Positions 56,353 through 64,000 of a stretch of DNA of 64,000 nt are shown piece after piece. Numbering within the stretch: position 1 is the first letter of the stretch; each line of letters begins with the position of its first letter. The notes below the pieces were generated by a model that saw only the letters and a program-made list of their open reading frames with translations, did no database searches and was not told the DNA's origin. The translations under genes were made by a program, and so were the position numbers. Source of the DNA: CAVSDF01 sp963726715 (GTDB taxonomy: Bacteria > Bacteroidota > Rhodothermia > Rhodothermales > BA12); assembly GCA_963726715.1 (NCBI GenBank), contig CAVSDF010000015.1, positions 1-64,000 of the forward strand. The letters run 5' to 3'.

Positions 56353-56408
56353 GCGCGCCGGTACGTCGGTTCACCCATTCCTCACCCCTCGCAGGGCCGG
56401 GCGAACCG

Positions 56409-56416
56409 TAGGTTTG
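56409..56416 (+). promoter_or_regulatory. Candidate -7 element and repeated leader word before rpmI
   Basis: TAGGTTTG fits the TAnnTTTG consensus of Bacteroidota promoters, but no TTG lies 21 bases upstream. The surrounding word gaaccgtagg occurs again at 56467-56476 in the same leader, 62 bases on. The repeat may be part of an L20-type autoregulatory leader. Confidence 0.35.
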
Positions 56417-56503
56417 CGCTCTTCCCCCATCACCTGCGCCGCCCTGCGCGTGACCCGACCGGGCACGAACCGTAGGCGCGGCCCGCAAAGCCAGCGTGAC
56501 ATC

Positions 56504-56698
56504 ATGCCCAAGATGAAGTCCAACTCCGGCGCCAAGAAGCGATTCAAGCTGACCGGCTCCGGGCGCATCAAGCGCAAACAGGCGTTCATGCGCCACATCC
56601 TGACGAAGAAGTCGCAGAAGACGAAGCGCGAGCTCGGCAAGTCCACGCTCGTCGCCAAGGTCGACGAGTCGCGCGTCAAGAGGATGATCTCCGCCTGA
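56504..56698 (+). CDS. rpmI: 50S ribosomal protein L35
   Basis: This 64-residue basic ribosomal protein is MPKMKSNSGAKKRFKLTGSG, then RIKRKQAFMRHILTKKSQKT and KRELGKSTLVAKVDESRVKR, the expected L35 sequence and length. It lies between infC and rplT, the universal order. The start is ATG 56504. Confidence 0.97.
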   Translation: MPKMKSNSGAKKRFKLTGSGRIKRKQAFMRHILTKKSQKTKRELGKSTLVAKVDESRVKRMISA

Positions 56699-56782
56699 GC
56701 CGGCCGGTGCCTCGGCGCCCACGCCTCCGGCCGGTCGTCCGCGCCCTCGCCCTGTTCCTCCACTCTCTGACTCTCTCGCACG

Positions 56783-57130
56783 ATGCCTCGCGCAACCAAC
56801 AAGCCGGCCGCCCGCGCGCGCCGCAAGAAGATCCTCAACCGCGCCAAGGGATACTGGGGCAGCCGCTCCAAGCTCTTCACCGTCGCCAAGAACACGGTCG
56901 ACAAGGCCCTCGGCTACGCCTACCGCGACCGCAAGACCCGCAAGCGTCAGTTCCGTCGCCTCTGGATCGCCCGCATCAACGCCGCGGCGCGCCTGAACGG
57001 CCTCACGTACTCGCGCCTCATGGGCGGCCTCCGCAAGGGCGGCATCACGCTCAACCGCAAGGTCCTCGCCGACCTCGCCGTCCACCAGCCGGAGGCGTTT
57101 GCCGCCATCGCCAAGACCCTCGGGGCCTGA
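56783..57130 (+). CDS. rplT: 50S ribosomal protein L20
   Basis: This 115-residue ribosomal protein is MPRATNKPAARARRKKILNR, then AKGYWGSRSKLFTVAKNTVD, AYRDRKTRKRQFRRLWIARI and NGLTYSRLMGGLRKGGITLN, of typical L20 length. L20 binds 23S rRNA and in many bacteria represses its own infC-rpmI-rplT operon. A rho-independent terminator follows, so pheS has its own start of transcription. Confidence 0.97.
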   Translation: MPRATNKPAARARRKKILNRAKGYWGSRSKLFTVAKNTVDKALGYAYRDRKTRKRQFRRLWIARINAAARLNGLTYSRLMGGLRKGGITLNRKVLADLAVHQPEAFAAIAKTLGA

Positions 57131-57177
57131 GCGGCGGCGCATCCTTCTCCTCTGGATGCCCCTTCCGCCCCCGCACG

Positions 57178-57202
57178 GCCCCGCGCCGCGCGGGGGTTTT
57201 TT
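57178..57202 (+). terminator. Terminator after rplT
   Basis: ccccgcg-ccg-cgcgggg followed directly by gttttttg is a textbook rho-independent terminator 50 bases past the rplT stop. Confidence 0.88.
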
Positions 57203-57332
57203 GTGTTTCCCGGAGTGGCCCGCAGCGATGGGGGTGAAGCAGGCACGGGGCGAGAACGTCGATCTGCCGGTCGTCCGGCCGCGCACCGCGCCCTCCACGA
57301 CAAACGACCTACACCAAACGACCAACCGCCCC

Positions 57333-58326
57333 ATGGCCCTTCTCGACGACATCGACGCCCTTGCCGCCCTCGTCGACGCGGCGGATGTCTCCTCCGATGA
57401 AGCGGCGCGCGAGGCGTTCCGCGTGCGCATCCTCGGACGCAAGGCCGGCGCGCTCACCGACCTCTTCAAGCGCCTCCCCGAACTGCCGGCCGACGAGCGC
57501 CGCAGCGTCGGCGCCCGCCTGAACGCCCTGCGCGACGCCGCCGAAGCGCGCCTCGCCGCCGCCGACAGCGCCGCCGCGCCCACCCGCCGCGCCGATGCGC
57601 CCGACCTCAGCCTGCCCGCGCGCCGCGCCACGCCGCAGGGCCGCCGCCACGTCCTCACGCAGACGCTCGACGACCTGCTGCGGACGTTCGCGCACCTCGG
57701 CTTCGCCGTCGCCGAAGGCCCAGAGGTGGAGACCGACTGGCACAACTTCACGGCCCTCGGCTTCCCCGACGACCACCCGGCGCGCGACATGCAGGACACG
57801 TACTTCCTGAAGGGCGACAAATCGCTCCTGCTCCGCACGCACACCTCGCCCGTGCAGGTGCGCGCGCTCCTCGCCCACGGCGCCCCGCTCCGCGTCGTCG
57901 CGCCGGGCCGCGTGTACCGCAACGAGGACGTCACCTACAAGGCGTACAACCTCTTCCACCAGGTCGAAGGCCTCTACGTGGACGAGGGGGTCACGTTTGC
58001 CGACCTGAAGGCCGTGCTGCGGCTGCGTGTGCGAGGCGACGTTCGGCAGCGATGTCAAGATGCGCGTGCGCCCGTCGTTCTTCCCCTTCACCGAGCCGAG
58101 CGCCGAAGTCGACATCTGGAGCGACGCGCTCGGCGGGCGCTGGCTGGAGATCCTCGGCTGCGGCATGGTCGATCCGGTCGTGCTCACCGAGGCGGGCCTC
58201 GACCCCGAGCGCGTGAGCGGCTACGCGTTCGGGATGGGCGTCGAGCGCATCGCCATGCTGCGCCACGGCATCGACGACATCCGCCTCCTCTACGAAAACG
58301 ACCTGCGCTTCCTGTCGCAATTCTGA
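57333..58326 (+). CDS. pheS: Phenylalanyl-tRNA synthetase alpha chain, one frameshift
   Basis: This is the catalytic subunit of the alpha2beta2 enzyme, about 330 residues. It has an N-terminal coiled coil (RVRILGRKAGALTDLFKRLP), then GFAVAEGPEVETDWHNFTAL, DTYFLKGDKSLLLRTHTSPV (motif 2 region) and VAPGRVYRNEDVTYKAYNLF. After a frame change near 58025 follow FGSDVKMRVRPSFFPFTEPS, GCGMVDPVVLTEAGLDPERV and motif 3 YAFGMGVERIAMLRHGIDDI. A one- or two-base indel before CEATFGSDVK is the cause. The start is ATG 57333. Confidence 0.95.
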
Positions 58327-58384
58327 TTCGCTGCTCTGATTCTCTGGCGAGGGGCCCTGCCCTGCCTTCGATCTCTTCCTCCCG

Positions 58385-60925
58385 ATGAACGTCTCCCTGA
58401 ACTGGCTCTCCGAGTTCGTCGCCCACGGGCGCACGGCGGACGAGGTGGCCGACCTGCTCACGATGTCCGGCCTCGAAGTCGAGGAGATCGCGACGACCGG
58501 CGCCCCTTCGGTGCCCGATGGCGTGATCGTCGGGCACGTGCTCACCTGCGCGCGCCACCCGGGCGCCGACCGCCTGAGCGTGACGACGGTCGATGTCGGC
58601 GCCGAGACGCCGCTCGCGATCGTCTGCGGCGCGCCGAACGTGGCCGCCGGGCAGCACGTCGCCGTCGCGCCACCGGGCACGACGCTCCAGCTTCCGGGCA
58701 AGGACGGTGCAAGGATGTCGGTAACACTGGAAAGGCGCAAGATCCGCGGTGAGATGTCGGAGGGCATGATCTGCGCCGACGACGAACTCGGCCTCGGAAG
58801 CGACCACAGCGGCATCCTCGTGCTCGACGGCGACGATGCCACGCCCGGCGAGCCGCTCGCGGCCTACCTCACGCGCCGCAGCGCCGCGCCGGACACCGTC
58901 CTCACCCTCAACGTCACCCCGAATCGCCCCGACGCCACGAGCCACGCCGGCGTCGCGCGCGACCTCGCGGCTCTCGTGGACGAGCCGCTGCGCCTGCCGT
59001 CCGTGGACGTGCCCGAGCCGGGCGGCGACACCGCCGCGCGCATCGCGGTCACCCTCGCCGACGCGCACCTGTGCAGCCGCTACGTGGCGATGATCGTCGA
59101 CGGCGTAACCGTCGGCGCGGCGCCGTCGTGGATGCGCGAGCGCCTGGAAGCGGTCGGCTCGCGCTCGGTCAGCGGCGTCGTCGACGCGACGAACGTCGTC
59201 ATGCGCGAGATCGGGCAGCCGCTCCACGCCTTCGACCTCGACCGCATCGAGGGCACCGAGATCACCGTCCGCGCCGCCCGCGCAGGCGAGACGCTCGTCA
59301 CGCTCGACGGGCGCGAGCGGACGCTCGCCGAGGGCACGCCGGTCGTCTGCGACGGCGGGCCGGGCGGGCCGCGCGTCATCGCCATCGCGGGTGTCATGGG
59401 CGGGCGCGACACCGAAGTCACCGGCGCGACGACGCGCGTGCTCATCGAGTCGGCCCACTTCGACGCCTCCGCCATCCGCCGCGCCGCCCGCGCCGCGGGC
59501 CTCTCGACCGACGCCTCGTACCGCTTCGAGCGCGGCGTCGACCCCGAGGGCACCCGCACCGCCGCCGCCCGCACCGCCGCGCTCATCGCCGAGGTCGCGG
59601 GCGGAACGGTCGCGTCCGGCTGCGTCGACGCCGTGGCCATCGTCCACGTCCGCCCGCGCGTGACGCTCCGCCTCGCGCGCCTCGCCGCGCATTCTCGGCG
59701 CCGAGATTCCGCGCGCCGACGTGCGGCGCCTGCTCACCGCCATCGGCTTCGACGTCGTCGCCGACGGCGATCTCGAAGGCCTCGCCGAGCAGCTCATGGA
59801 GGGCCGCCGGGTCGAGGAGACCTCGCGCGCCGACGTGCTGCGGCTCAGCGTGCCGCCGTGGCGCCCCGACGTGACGCGCGAGATCGACGTGATCGAGGAG
59901 GTCGCGCGGCTGTGGGGCTTCGACCGGATTCCCGAGCCGCGCCACATCCGCCTACCGCTCGTGGTGCCGCCCGCGAGCGGCGCCCCCGAGGCGCGCGCCG
60001 TGCTCCGCGAGGCGCTCGTCGGGCTGGGACTGACCGAGGCCGTCGGCACGTCGCTGGTGCGGCGCGAGGCGGCCGAGCGCGTGCGCGTTCGCGCACCCGG
60101 CGTACGGAAGCGGCGCCATCGTCGAGACGGTCGAGACGCCCGGGTCGTCGCGCGCGCCGCTCGCCCTGCGCCCGAGCCTGCTCGCGTCCCTCCTGCCCGT
60201 CGCGTCGCACAACCAGCGGCAGCGCGTCGCGGGCGTGCGGATGTTCGAAGTCGGACGCGTCGTCCGCGGTCCCCTCGGCGCCTCCCGCACCGACGCCCCC
60301 GCCGACGAGCGCGAGCACGCCGCCGTCGTCCTCGTCGGTCTGGCGAGCGAGGCCGACGTGGGACGCCCCCGCGCGCCGCGCCGACCTCTACGACGCCAAG
60401 GCCGCCGCCGAGGCCATCGCCGCCGCCTACGGGCACACCGCCACCTTCGCCGACGCCCCGATCGACGGCTTCGACGACGCGCTCACGGTCCTCGTGGACG
60501 GCGCGCCGGTCGGGATCGTCGGCAGCGTGGGCGCGGAGCTGCTCGGCGCCTACGACCTGCGCGGGCCGGTCGTCGTGGCCGAGGTCAACACGTCGGCGCT
60601 GTTCGAGCGCGGCCGCGGGCGGGCGCGGTACGGCGCCTTCTCGCGCGCGCCGCACGTCGAGCGCGACCTCGCCTTCGTCGTCGACGGCGCGACGCCTGCG
60701 GGCGATCTCGTCGGCATCGTCCGGGAGGCCGGGCAGCCGCTCGTTGCGTCGGTCACCGTGGTCGACGTCTACACCGGCGACCGCGTCGGCGCGGGCCGCA
60801 AGAGCATCGCCCTCGCCCTCCGCCTCGCCGCCGACCGCACCCTCACCGACGCCGAGGTCGAGGAAACGCTCGCCCGCATCGTGACGGCTGCCGGTGCGCG
60901 GGTGGGCGCGGAGCTGCGGCGGTGA
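58385..60925 (+). CDS. pheT: Phenylalanyl-tRNA synthetase beta chain, frameshifted
   Basis: This protein of about 845 residues has the tRNA-binding (EMAP-like) domain (VIVGHVLTCARHPGADRLSV, VCGAPNVAAGQHVAVAPPGT), B3/B4 editing domain (PNRPDATSHAGVARDLAALV, DATNVVMREIGQPLHAFDLD), the B5 domain (GAEIPRADVRRLLTAIGFDV), the inactive core (EIDVIEEVARLWGFDRIPEP) and the C-terminal ferredoxin-fold anticodon-binding domain (GAFSRAPHVERDLAFVVDGA, VYTGDRVGAGRKSIALALRL). Frame changes are near 59690 (surplus C), 60090-60130 and 60370. It is essential, so these are probably sequence errors. The start ATG 58385 lies 58 bases after pheS. Confidence 0.95.
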   Translation: MNVSLNWLSEFVAHGRTADEVADLLTMSGLEVEEIATTGAPSVPDGVIVGHVLTCARHPGADRLSVTTVDVGAETPLAIVCGAPNVAAGQHVAVAPPGTTLQLPGKDGARMSVTLERRKIRGEMSEGMICADDELGLGSDHSGILVLDGDDATPGEPLAAYLTRRSAAPDTVLTLNVTPNRPDATSHAGVARDLAALVDEPLRLPSVDVPEPGGDTAARIAVTLADAHLCSRYVAMIVDGVTVGAAPSWMRERLEAVGSRSVSGVVDATNVVMREIGQPLHAFDLDRIEGTEITVRAARAGETLVTLDGRERTLAEGTPVVCDGGPGGPRVIAIAGVMGGRDTEVTGATTRVLIESAHFDASAIRRAARAAGLSTDASYRFERGVDPEGTRTAAARTAALIAEVAGGTVASGCVDAVAIVHVRPRVTLRLARLAAHSRRRDSARRRAAPAHRHRLRRRRRRRSRRPRRAAHGGPPGRGDLARRRAAAQRAAVAPRRDARDRRDRGGRAAVGLRPDSRAAPHPPTARGAARERRPRGARRAPRGARRAGTDRGRRHVAGAARGGRARARSRTRRTEAAPSSRRSRRPGRRARRSPCARACSRPSCPSRRTTSGSASRACGCSKSDASSAVPSAPPAPTPPPTSASTPPSSSSVWRARPTWDAPARRADLYDAKAAAEAIAAAYGHTATFADAPIDGFDDALTVLVDGAPVGIVGSVGAELLGAYDLRGPVVVAEVNTSALFERGRGRARYGAFSRAPHVERDLAFVVDGATPAGDLVGIVREAGQPLVASVTVVDVYTGDRVGAGRKSIALALRLAADRTLTDAEVEETLARIVTAAGARVGAELRR

Positions 60926-61156
60926 CGGGGTGGCGCGGGGGACATCTCCGGCCTGACCGGCGCTGTCTCCCGCGCTCCCCTGTCAGGGTGCCCTCTGCCG
61001 TGATCCTCAGCGGTGGGTTTGCCGTTTGGGGCGCGACGCCCCACGGCGCAGACGCCGCATGGGGCCAGCGCGCGCGTCGTTTGAACCGTCCCGTGCGGGT
61101 TCGGGGGCGGGGGCGTACCTTCGAGTCTTCCGTGAACCCGCGCCCCGTTTGATCCG

Positions 61157-61705
61157 ATGAGCCAGGGAGCCCCCCGCAACCGACCCCACCCCGACGGCCC
61201 GCGCTCCGACGCGCCCCGTTCCGACGCTCCTTCCCCCGACGGCGCGCGCGCCGATGCGCCGCGCACCGGCTCCCGTCCCGATGGGGGGCGCGGCGTGCGG
61301 CCCTCCGGTGGCCGCTCGTCCGGCGCCCGACCTTCCGGCGGTGGCACGGGGCGGCGGCGGCGACGTGTCGATGGGGATGCGCCGCGTCCGACCGAGGGCG
61401 GTGGGGCCATCGCTCCGGCGCCCGCGCCGCTTCCGGCCTCTGCGGCTGCGACGCCGCCCGGTCAGGCGCTCGAACGCCTCCGCGCCCGCGTGCTCGACGC
61501 CGTCCGCGAGATCGAGCGGCTGCGCGTCGAGAACGACACCCTCGCCGCGCGCGTCGCCGAGATGGAGGTCGAGGCCGGACGTGAACCCGTCGCCATCGCC
61601 CCGTTCGGCGGCGATCCGGAGGCCCTGCGCCGACAGATCGAGGGATTCGTCGAGGCCCTCGACGCGCTCCTGACCGATGAAGACGGCGCCGACCGTCCGG
61701 CCTGA
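61157..61705 (+). CDS. Hypothetical protein: disordered N-terminus plus coiled coil
   Basis: This is a protein of 182 residues. Residues 1-95 are a low-complexity Pro/Asp/Arg/Gly-rich tract (GPRSDAPRSDAPSPDGARAD). Residues 100-140 form a clear coiled coil (ALERLRARVLDAVREIERLR, VENDTLAARVAEMEVEAG), followed by the helix PEALRRQIEGFVEALDALLT. It has no membrane or signal segment. It lies just upstream of zapA in the same direction, so a role with ZapA/FtsZ in division, like ZapB-type coiled coils, is possible but inferred from position alone. The start is ATG 61157. Confidence 0.65.
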   Translation: MSQGAPRNRPHPDGPRSDAPRSDAPSPDGARADAPRTGSRPDGGRGVRPSGGRSSGARPSGGGTGRRRRRVDGDAPRPTEGGGAIAPAPAPLPASAAATPPGQALERLRARVLDAVREIERLRVENDTLAARVAEMEVEAGREPVAIAPFGGDPEALRRQIEGFVEALDALLTDEDGADRPA

Positions 61706-61763
61706 CCGGCACACGCCAACCTGCCTGCTCCTTCCGACTCCCGCCGCGCCGCCGCGCCCGCCG

Positions 61764-62207
61764 ATGTCTTCCGATCCCCCTTCCGCCGCCGCTTCCGACG
61801 TGCCTGAGGCCCTCGATGTGCCTGAGGCGCCCGTCATGCCGGTGCGCGTCCGGCTGATGGGGCGCGACTTCACGCTCCGCATCCGCCCGCGCGACGAGGC
61901 CCGGACGCGCGCGAGCGTCGCCTACGTCGATGCCAAGCTCGCCGCCTTCCGCGCCGCGCACCCGCTGCAGAACGAGACGACCGCCGCGCTCATCGTCGCC
62001 CTCGCCCTCGGCGATGAGCTCCTCGACGCCCGCACCGCCGCCGATGCCGCAGCGACCGGCGCCGACGACACCGCCGCCCACCTCGCCGACGCCCTCCTCG
62101 CGCTCGACCTTCACCTCGCCGCCGCCCTCACCCCGCCCCGAGCCACCGTGCTGCCGGAGGGGGAGGTGGACGACGACGATGAGGATGCGGACGACGACAC
62201 CGCGTAG
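61764..62207 (+). CDS. zapA: Cell division protein ZapA-like
   Basis: This 147-residue protein begins with about 30 Ala/Pro/Glu-rich residues, then has the ZapA core VRVRLMGRDFTLRIRPRDEA, RTRASVAYVDAKLAAFRAAH and PLQNETTAALIVALALGDEL, and a long C-terminal helix ending in an acidic tail (EGEVDDDDEDADDDTA). ZapA binds FtsZ and bundles protofilaments at the Z ring. In many bacteria zapA is followed by the 6S RNA gene, and a candidate follows here. The start is ATG 61764; the frame extends to 61677 without family character. Confidence 0.85.
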   Translation: MSSDPPSAAASDVPEALDVPEAPVMPVRVRLMGRDFTLRIRPRDEARTRASVAYVDAKLAAFRAAHPLQNETTAALIVALALGDELLDARTAADAAATGADDTAAHLADALLALDLHLAAALTPPRATVLPEGEVDDDDEDADDDTA

Positions 62208-62214
62208 GGGACGT

Positions 62215-62448
62215 CCGTGCACGTCCTGCCCTCTCCACCCCACGCACGGGCGTCGACACCCCTCGACGCCGCTCAGGGCGGGTGCTCGGCCACCGGATGA
62301 GGCACACGGGCCGCAGCCGTGCGTGCTGAGGGTCGCTTCGCGGGCCTCGAACACGACGTAGCCGCATCCAACGGGCGCGCGGCAGAGGAACCGGCGCGTG
62401 AACGTCCGGTGTAAGCGCGGGCCTGCCTTACCGGGCAGGCGTGCACGG
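62215..62448 (+). ncRNA. Candidate 6S-like RNA (ssrS) between zapA and rny
   Basis: The ends pair over about 16 bases: ccgtgcacgtcctgccc (62215-62231) with gggcaggcgtgcacgg (62433-62448), one bulge. Inside, gcacacgg-gccgcag-ccgtgcgtgc forms another strong stem, and gcctgcc-ttacc-gggcaggc can form a rival hairpin at the 3' end, as seen in 6S release structures. A long closed rod with a central loop next to zapA is the expected setting for 6S RNA, which binds RNA polymerase. No Rfam search was possible. The stem could instead belong to another structured RNA. Confidence 0.5.
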
Positions 62449-62765
62449 CTCGGGGCGCACCATATGGGAGCGGTACTCTTTTGTTTTCAGGGGCCCTTCT
62501 TCGCAACTCCGACAACAGGCCCTGACCGCCCCCGTGGCGGTGCCGCTTCGGCGGCCGTGGGACGTTGGACGAGGACGAGCGGCCTCGACCGTGATACGAA
62601 GGTCGCTCTTCATATCCGACGCTCCGTGTCCGTGCGCTTCTTTCTCGCCCCGGCAGGCTCCGGGCGCTCCGCTCACGCCGTGGGCCGCGCCCCTGCCGCC
62701 GGGGCGTCTTTGCATCGTTTCCGTCGGGCGCCCGCCTCGCCGCGCCGCCCGGACTCCCCCCGTCC
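62449..62765. other. Leader region of rny, no gene seen
   Basis: About 317 bases lie between the candidate RNA and rny. A short T-rich run (ctcttttgttttc near 62475) is followed by a hairpin, caggggccc with aggccctg, at about 62488-62524, which could terminate the RNA upstream. No ORF with codon character or clear promoter is seen. Confidence 0.4.
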
Positions 62766-64000
62766 ATGACCTCCGCCGCGATCGCCCTCACCGTGGGCGT
62801 CGCCGCCGCCGTCGCCTTCCTCGTTGGCTGGTTCCTCCGTGCGCGCCGCACGACGGATGCCGTACTCCCTTCCCAGCAGCAGTCCCTCGCCGCCGACGCC
62901 GCGCTCCACGAGAGCCAGGCCGAAACGGCGCGTCTGCACGACGAGGTCGCGCGCCTGCGCGACGACCTGACAACCAACCTCACCTCCACCCTCGACGCCG
63001 AGCGCGCCCGCCTCCGAGAGACCCTGACCGCCGAGCTTTCGGCCGAGCTTGCCGCCACGCACGACGACGACCGGCAGGCCGTCCGCCGCGAGCGCCAGAA
63101 GCTCGACGCCCGCGCCCAGCAGATCGGCGCCCGTGCGCACCAGGTGCAGCAGCGCGAGGCCCTCTTGCTGCGCGCCCAGGACGCCCTCGACGCCCTGCGC
63201 CGCGAGGCCGACACGCTCCAGCAGAAGGCCCGCGCCCTCCACGGGCAGGTGCAGAGCCTCCACGGCGACGCCCGCGCCCGCCGCGACGATGCCGAGCGCG
63301 CCGCCCGCGACGCCGAGCACCGGCAGGCCCAGCTCACCGACGCCGAGGCGGCCCTCGCCGAGAGCGTCGCGAGCACCGAGGCCGAGCGCATGCGCTACCA
63401 CAGCGCCACCGACGAGATCACGCGGCGCCTCGAAGGCCTCGCCGGGCTGACGCGCGCCGAGGCCCGCGAGCAGCTCAAAACCGAACTCCTCGACGAGGTC
63501 CGCACCGAATCCGCCGCTGCCGTCAAGGACATCCGCGACGAGGCCAAGATGCGCGCGACCCGCGAGGCCAAGGAGATCATCACGACCGCCATCCAGCGCA
63601 CCGCCGCGGGCCACGCCATCGAAACCACCGTCAGCGTCGTCAACATCTCGTCGGACGAGATGAAGGGGCGCATCATCGGGCGCGAGGGGCGCAACATCCG
63701 CTCGTTCGAGGCGGCGACGGGGCTCGAAGTCATCGTCGACGACACGCCGGAGGCGGTGATCCTCTCGGGCTTCGACGCCGTGCGGCGCGAGGTCGGGCGC
63801 ATCTCGCTCCTCAAACTCATCGCCGACGGGCGCATCCACCCGGCGCGCATCGAGGAAGTGGTCGAGAAGGTGCGGAGCGAGATCGAAGAGGAGATCATCG
63901 AAGTCGGCGAGCGGACGGCCATCGACCTGCAGATCCACGGCCTCCACCCCGACCTGATCCGCATGGTCGGGCGGATGCGCTACCGGACGTCGTACGGGCA
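62766..64000 (+). CDS. rny: Ribonuclease Y, 3' end outside the window
   Basis: This membrane-anchored endoribonuclease starts mRNA decay. It has an N-terminal helix (LTVGVAAAVAFLVGWFLRAR), a long coiled coil of about 230 residues (DEVARLRDDLTTNLTSTLDA ... EARREREKL-like), and the KH domain VSVVNISSDEMKGRIIGREG with RNIRSFEAATGLEVIVDDTP. The linker to the HD domain is RISLLKLIADGRIHPARIEE. The reading stops at HGLHPDLIRMVGRMRYRTSY, where the window ends, just before the HD motif. The start ATG 62766 opens the membrane helix. The frame is intact through 411 codons. Confidence 0.95.
   Translation, partial: MTSAAIALTVGVAAAVAFLVGWFLRARRTTDAVLPSQQQSLAADAALHESQAETARLHDEVARLRDDLTTNLTSTLDAERARLRETLTAELSAELAATHDDDRQAVRRERQKLDARAQQIGARAHQVQQREALLLRAQDALDALRREADTLQQKARALHGQVQSLHGDARARRDDAERAARDAEHRQAQLTDAEAALAESVASTEAERMRYHSATDEITRRLEGLAGLTRAEAREQLKTELLDEVRTESAAAVKDIRDEAKMRATREAKEIITTAIQRTAAGHAIETTVSVVNISSDEMKGRIIGREGRNIRSFEAATGLEVIVDDTPEAVILSGFDAVRREVGRISLLKLIADGRIHPARIEEVVEKVRSEIEEEIIEVGERTAIDLQIHGLHPDLIRMVGRMRYRTSYG

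Noticed and set aside
53523..60925. thrS, pheS and pheT as pseudogenes
   Set aside because: All catalytic motifs are present across frames, the genes are essential and single indels restore them. Sequence error is the likelier cause.

Overview
The window is about 70% GC and most likely comes from the Rhodothermota (Rhodothermia), or a close relative within the Bacteroidota/FCB group. Three things point there: large outer-membrane receptors that begin with a carboxypeptidase-regulatory-like plug, FlgD-like C-terminal sorting domains of the type IX secretion type on two proteins, and tRNA promoters of the form TTG-N21-TAT, which resemble the -33/-7 promoters of that phylum. Lineage is inferred from these traits, not from a search. 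The assembly carries many single-base indels. Conserved genes such as thrS, pheS, pheT, uup and aguB are split over two or three frames, while 28.4-47.7 kb is clean, so most frameshifts look like sequence errors rather than gene decay.

Layout. 0.2-4.2 kb (minus strand) holds pyrimidine catabolism: beta-ureidopropionase, a PreA-like dihydropyrimidine dehydrogenase without its usual ferredoxin tail, and a CoA-acylating (methyl)malonate-semialdehyde dehydrogenase. 4.3-8.1 kb holds a DUF3293 protein, N-carbamoylputrescine amidase (aguB) and the ABC-F ATPase uup. 8.2-26 kb is a mosaic of housekeeping and metabolic genes: a lipoprotein, a DUF5686 outer-membrane protein, DprA, a phosphatase-superfamily metalloenzyme, an acetyltransferase, two tandem paralogous membrane proteins, a D-threonine-aldolase-like enzyme, an alpha/beta hydrolase, a type III polyketide synthase with its methyltransferase, two dicarboxylate symporters and a fused aspartokinase-homoserine dehydrogenase.

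26.2-28.3 kb is a roughly 2-kb element inserted at the 3' part of a tRNA-Ala gene. It is bounded by 45-bp perfect direct repeats and carries one ATPase/nuclease-like gene. 28.4-31.2 kb is an export and redox cluster: a His-rich membrane protein, YceI and two Rieske proteins. 31.3-34.5 kb is a TonB-type outer-membrane receptor. 35.0-43.7 kb is a complete efflux and two-component operon (HlyD, ABC ATPase, two FtsX-type permeases, NtrC-type regulator, histidine kinase) bracketed by two related, decayed tyrosine-integrase tails.

43.8-50.7 kb is starch metabolism plus mobile debris: a secreted alpha-amylase, an orphan CRISPR remnant with type I-E-like repeats, a dienelactone-hydrolase-like protein, and a second GH13 enzyme between IS3-family transposase remnants, ending at a tRNA-Leu. 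51-53 kb has endonuclease V, a nitroreductase and tRNA-Val. 53.5-64 kb is the conserved translation and RNA block thrS-infC-rpmI-rplT-pheS-pheT, then a coiled-coil protein, zapA, a candidate 6S-like RNA and ribonuclease Y, which runs off the end. Several families of short dispersed palindromes lie in the gaps between genes.
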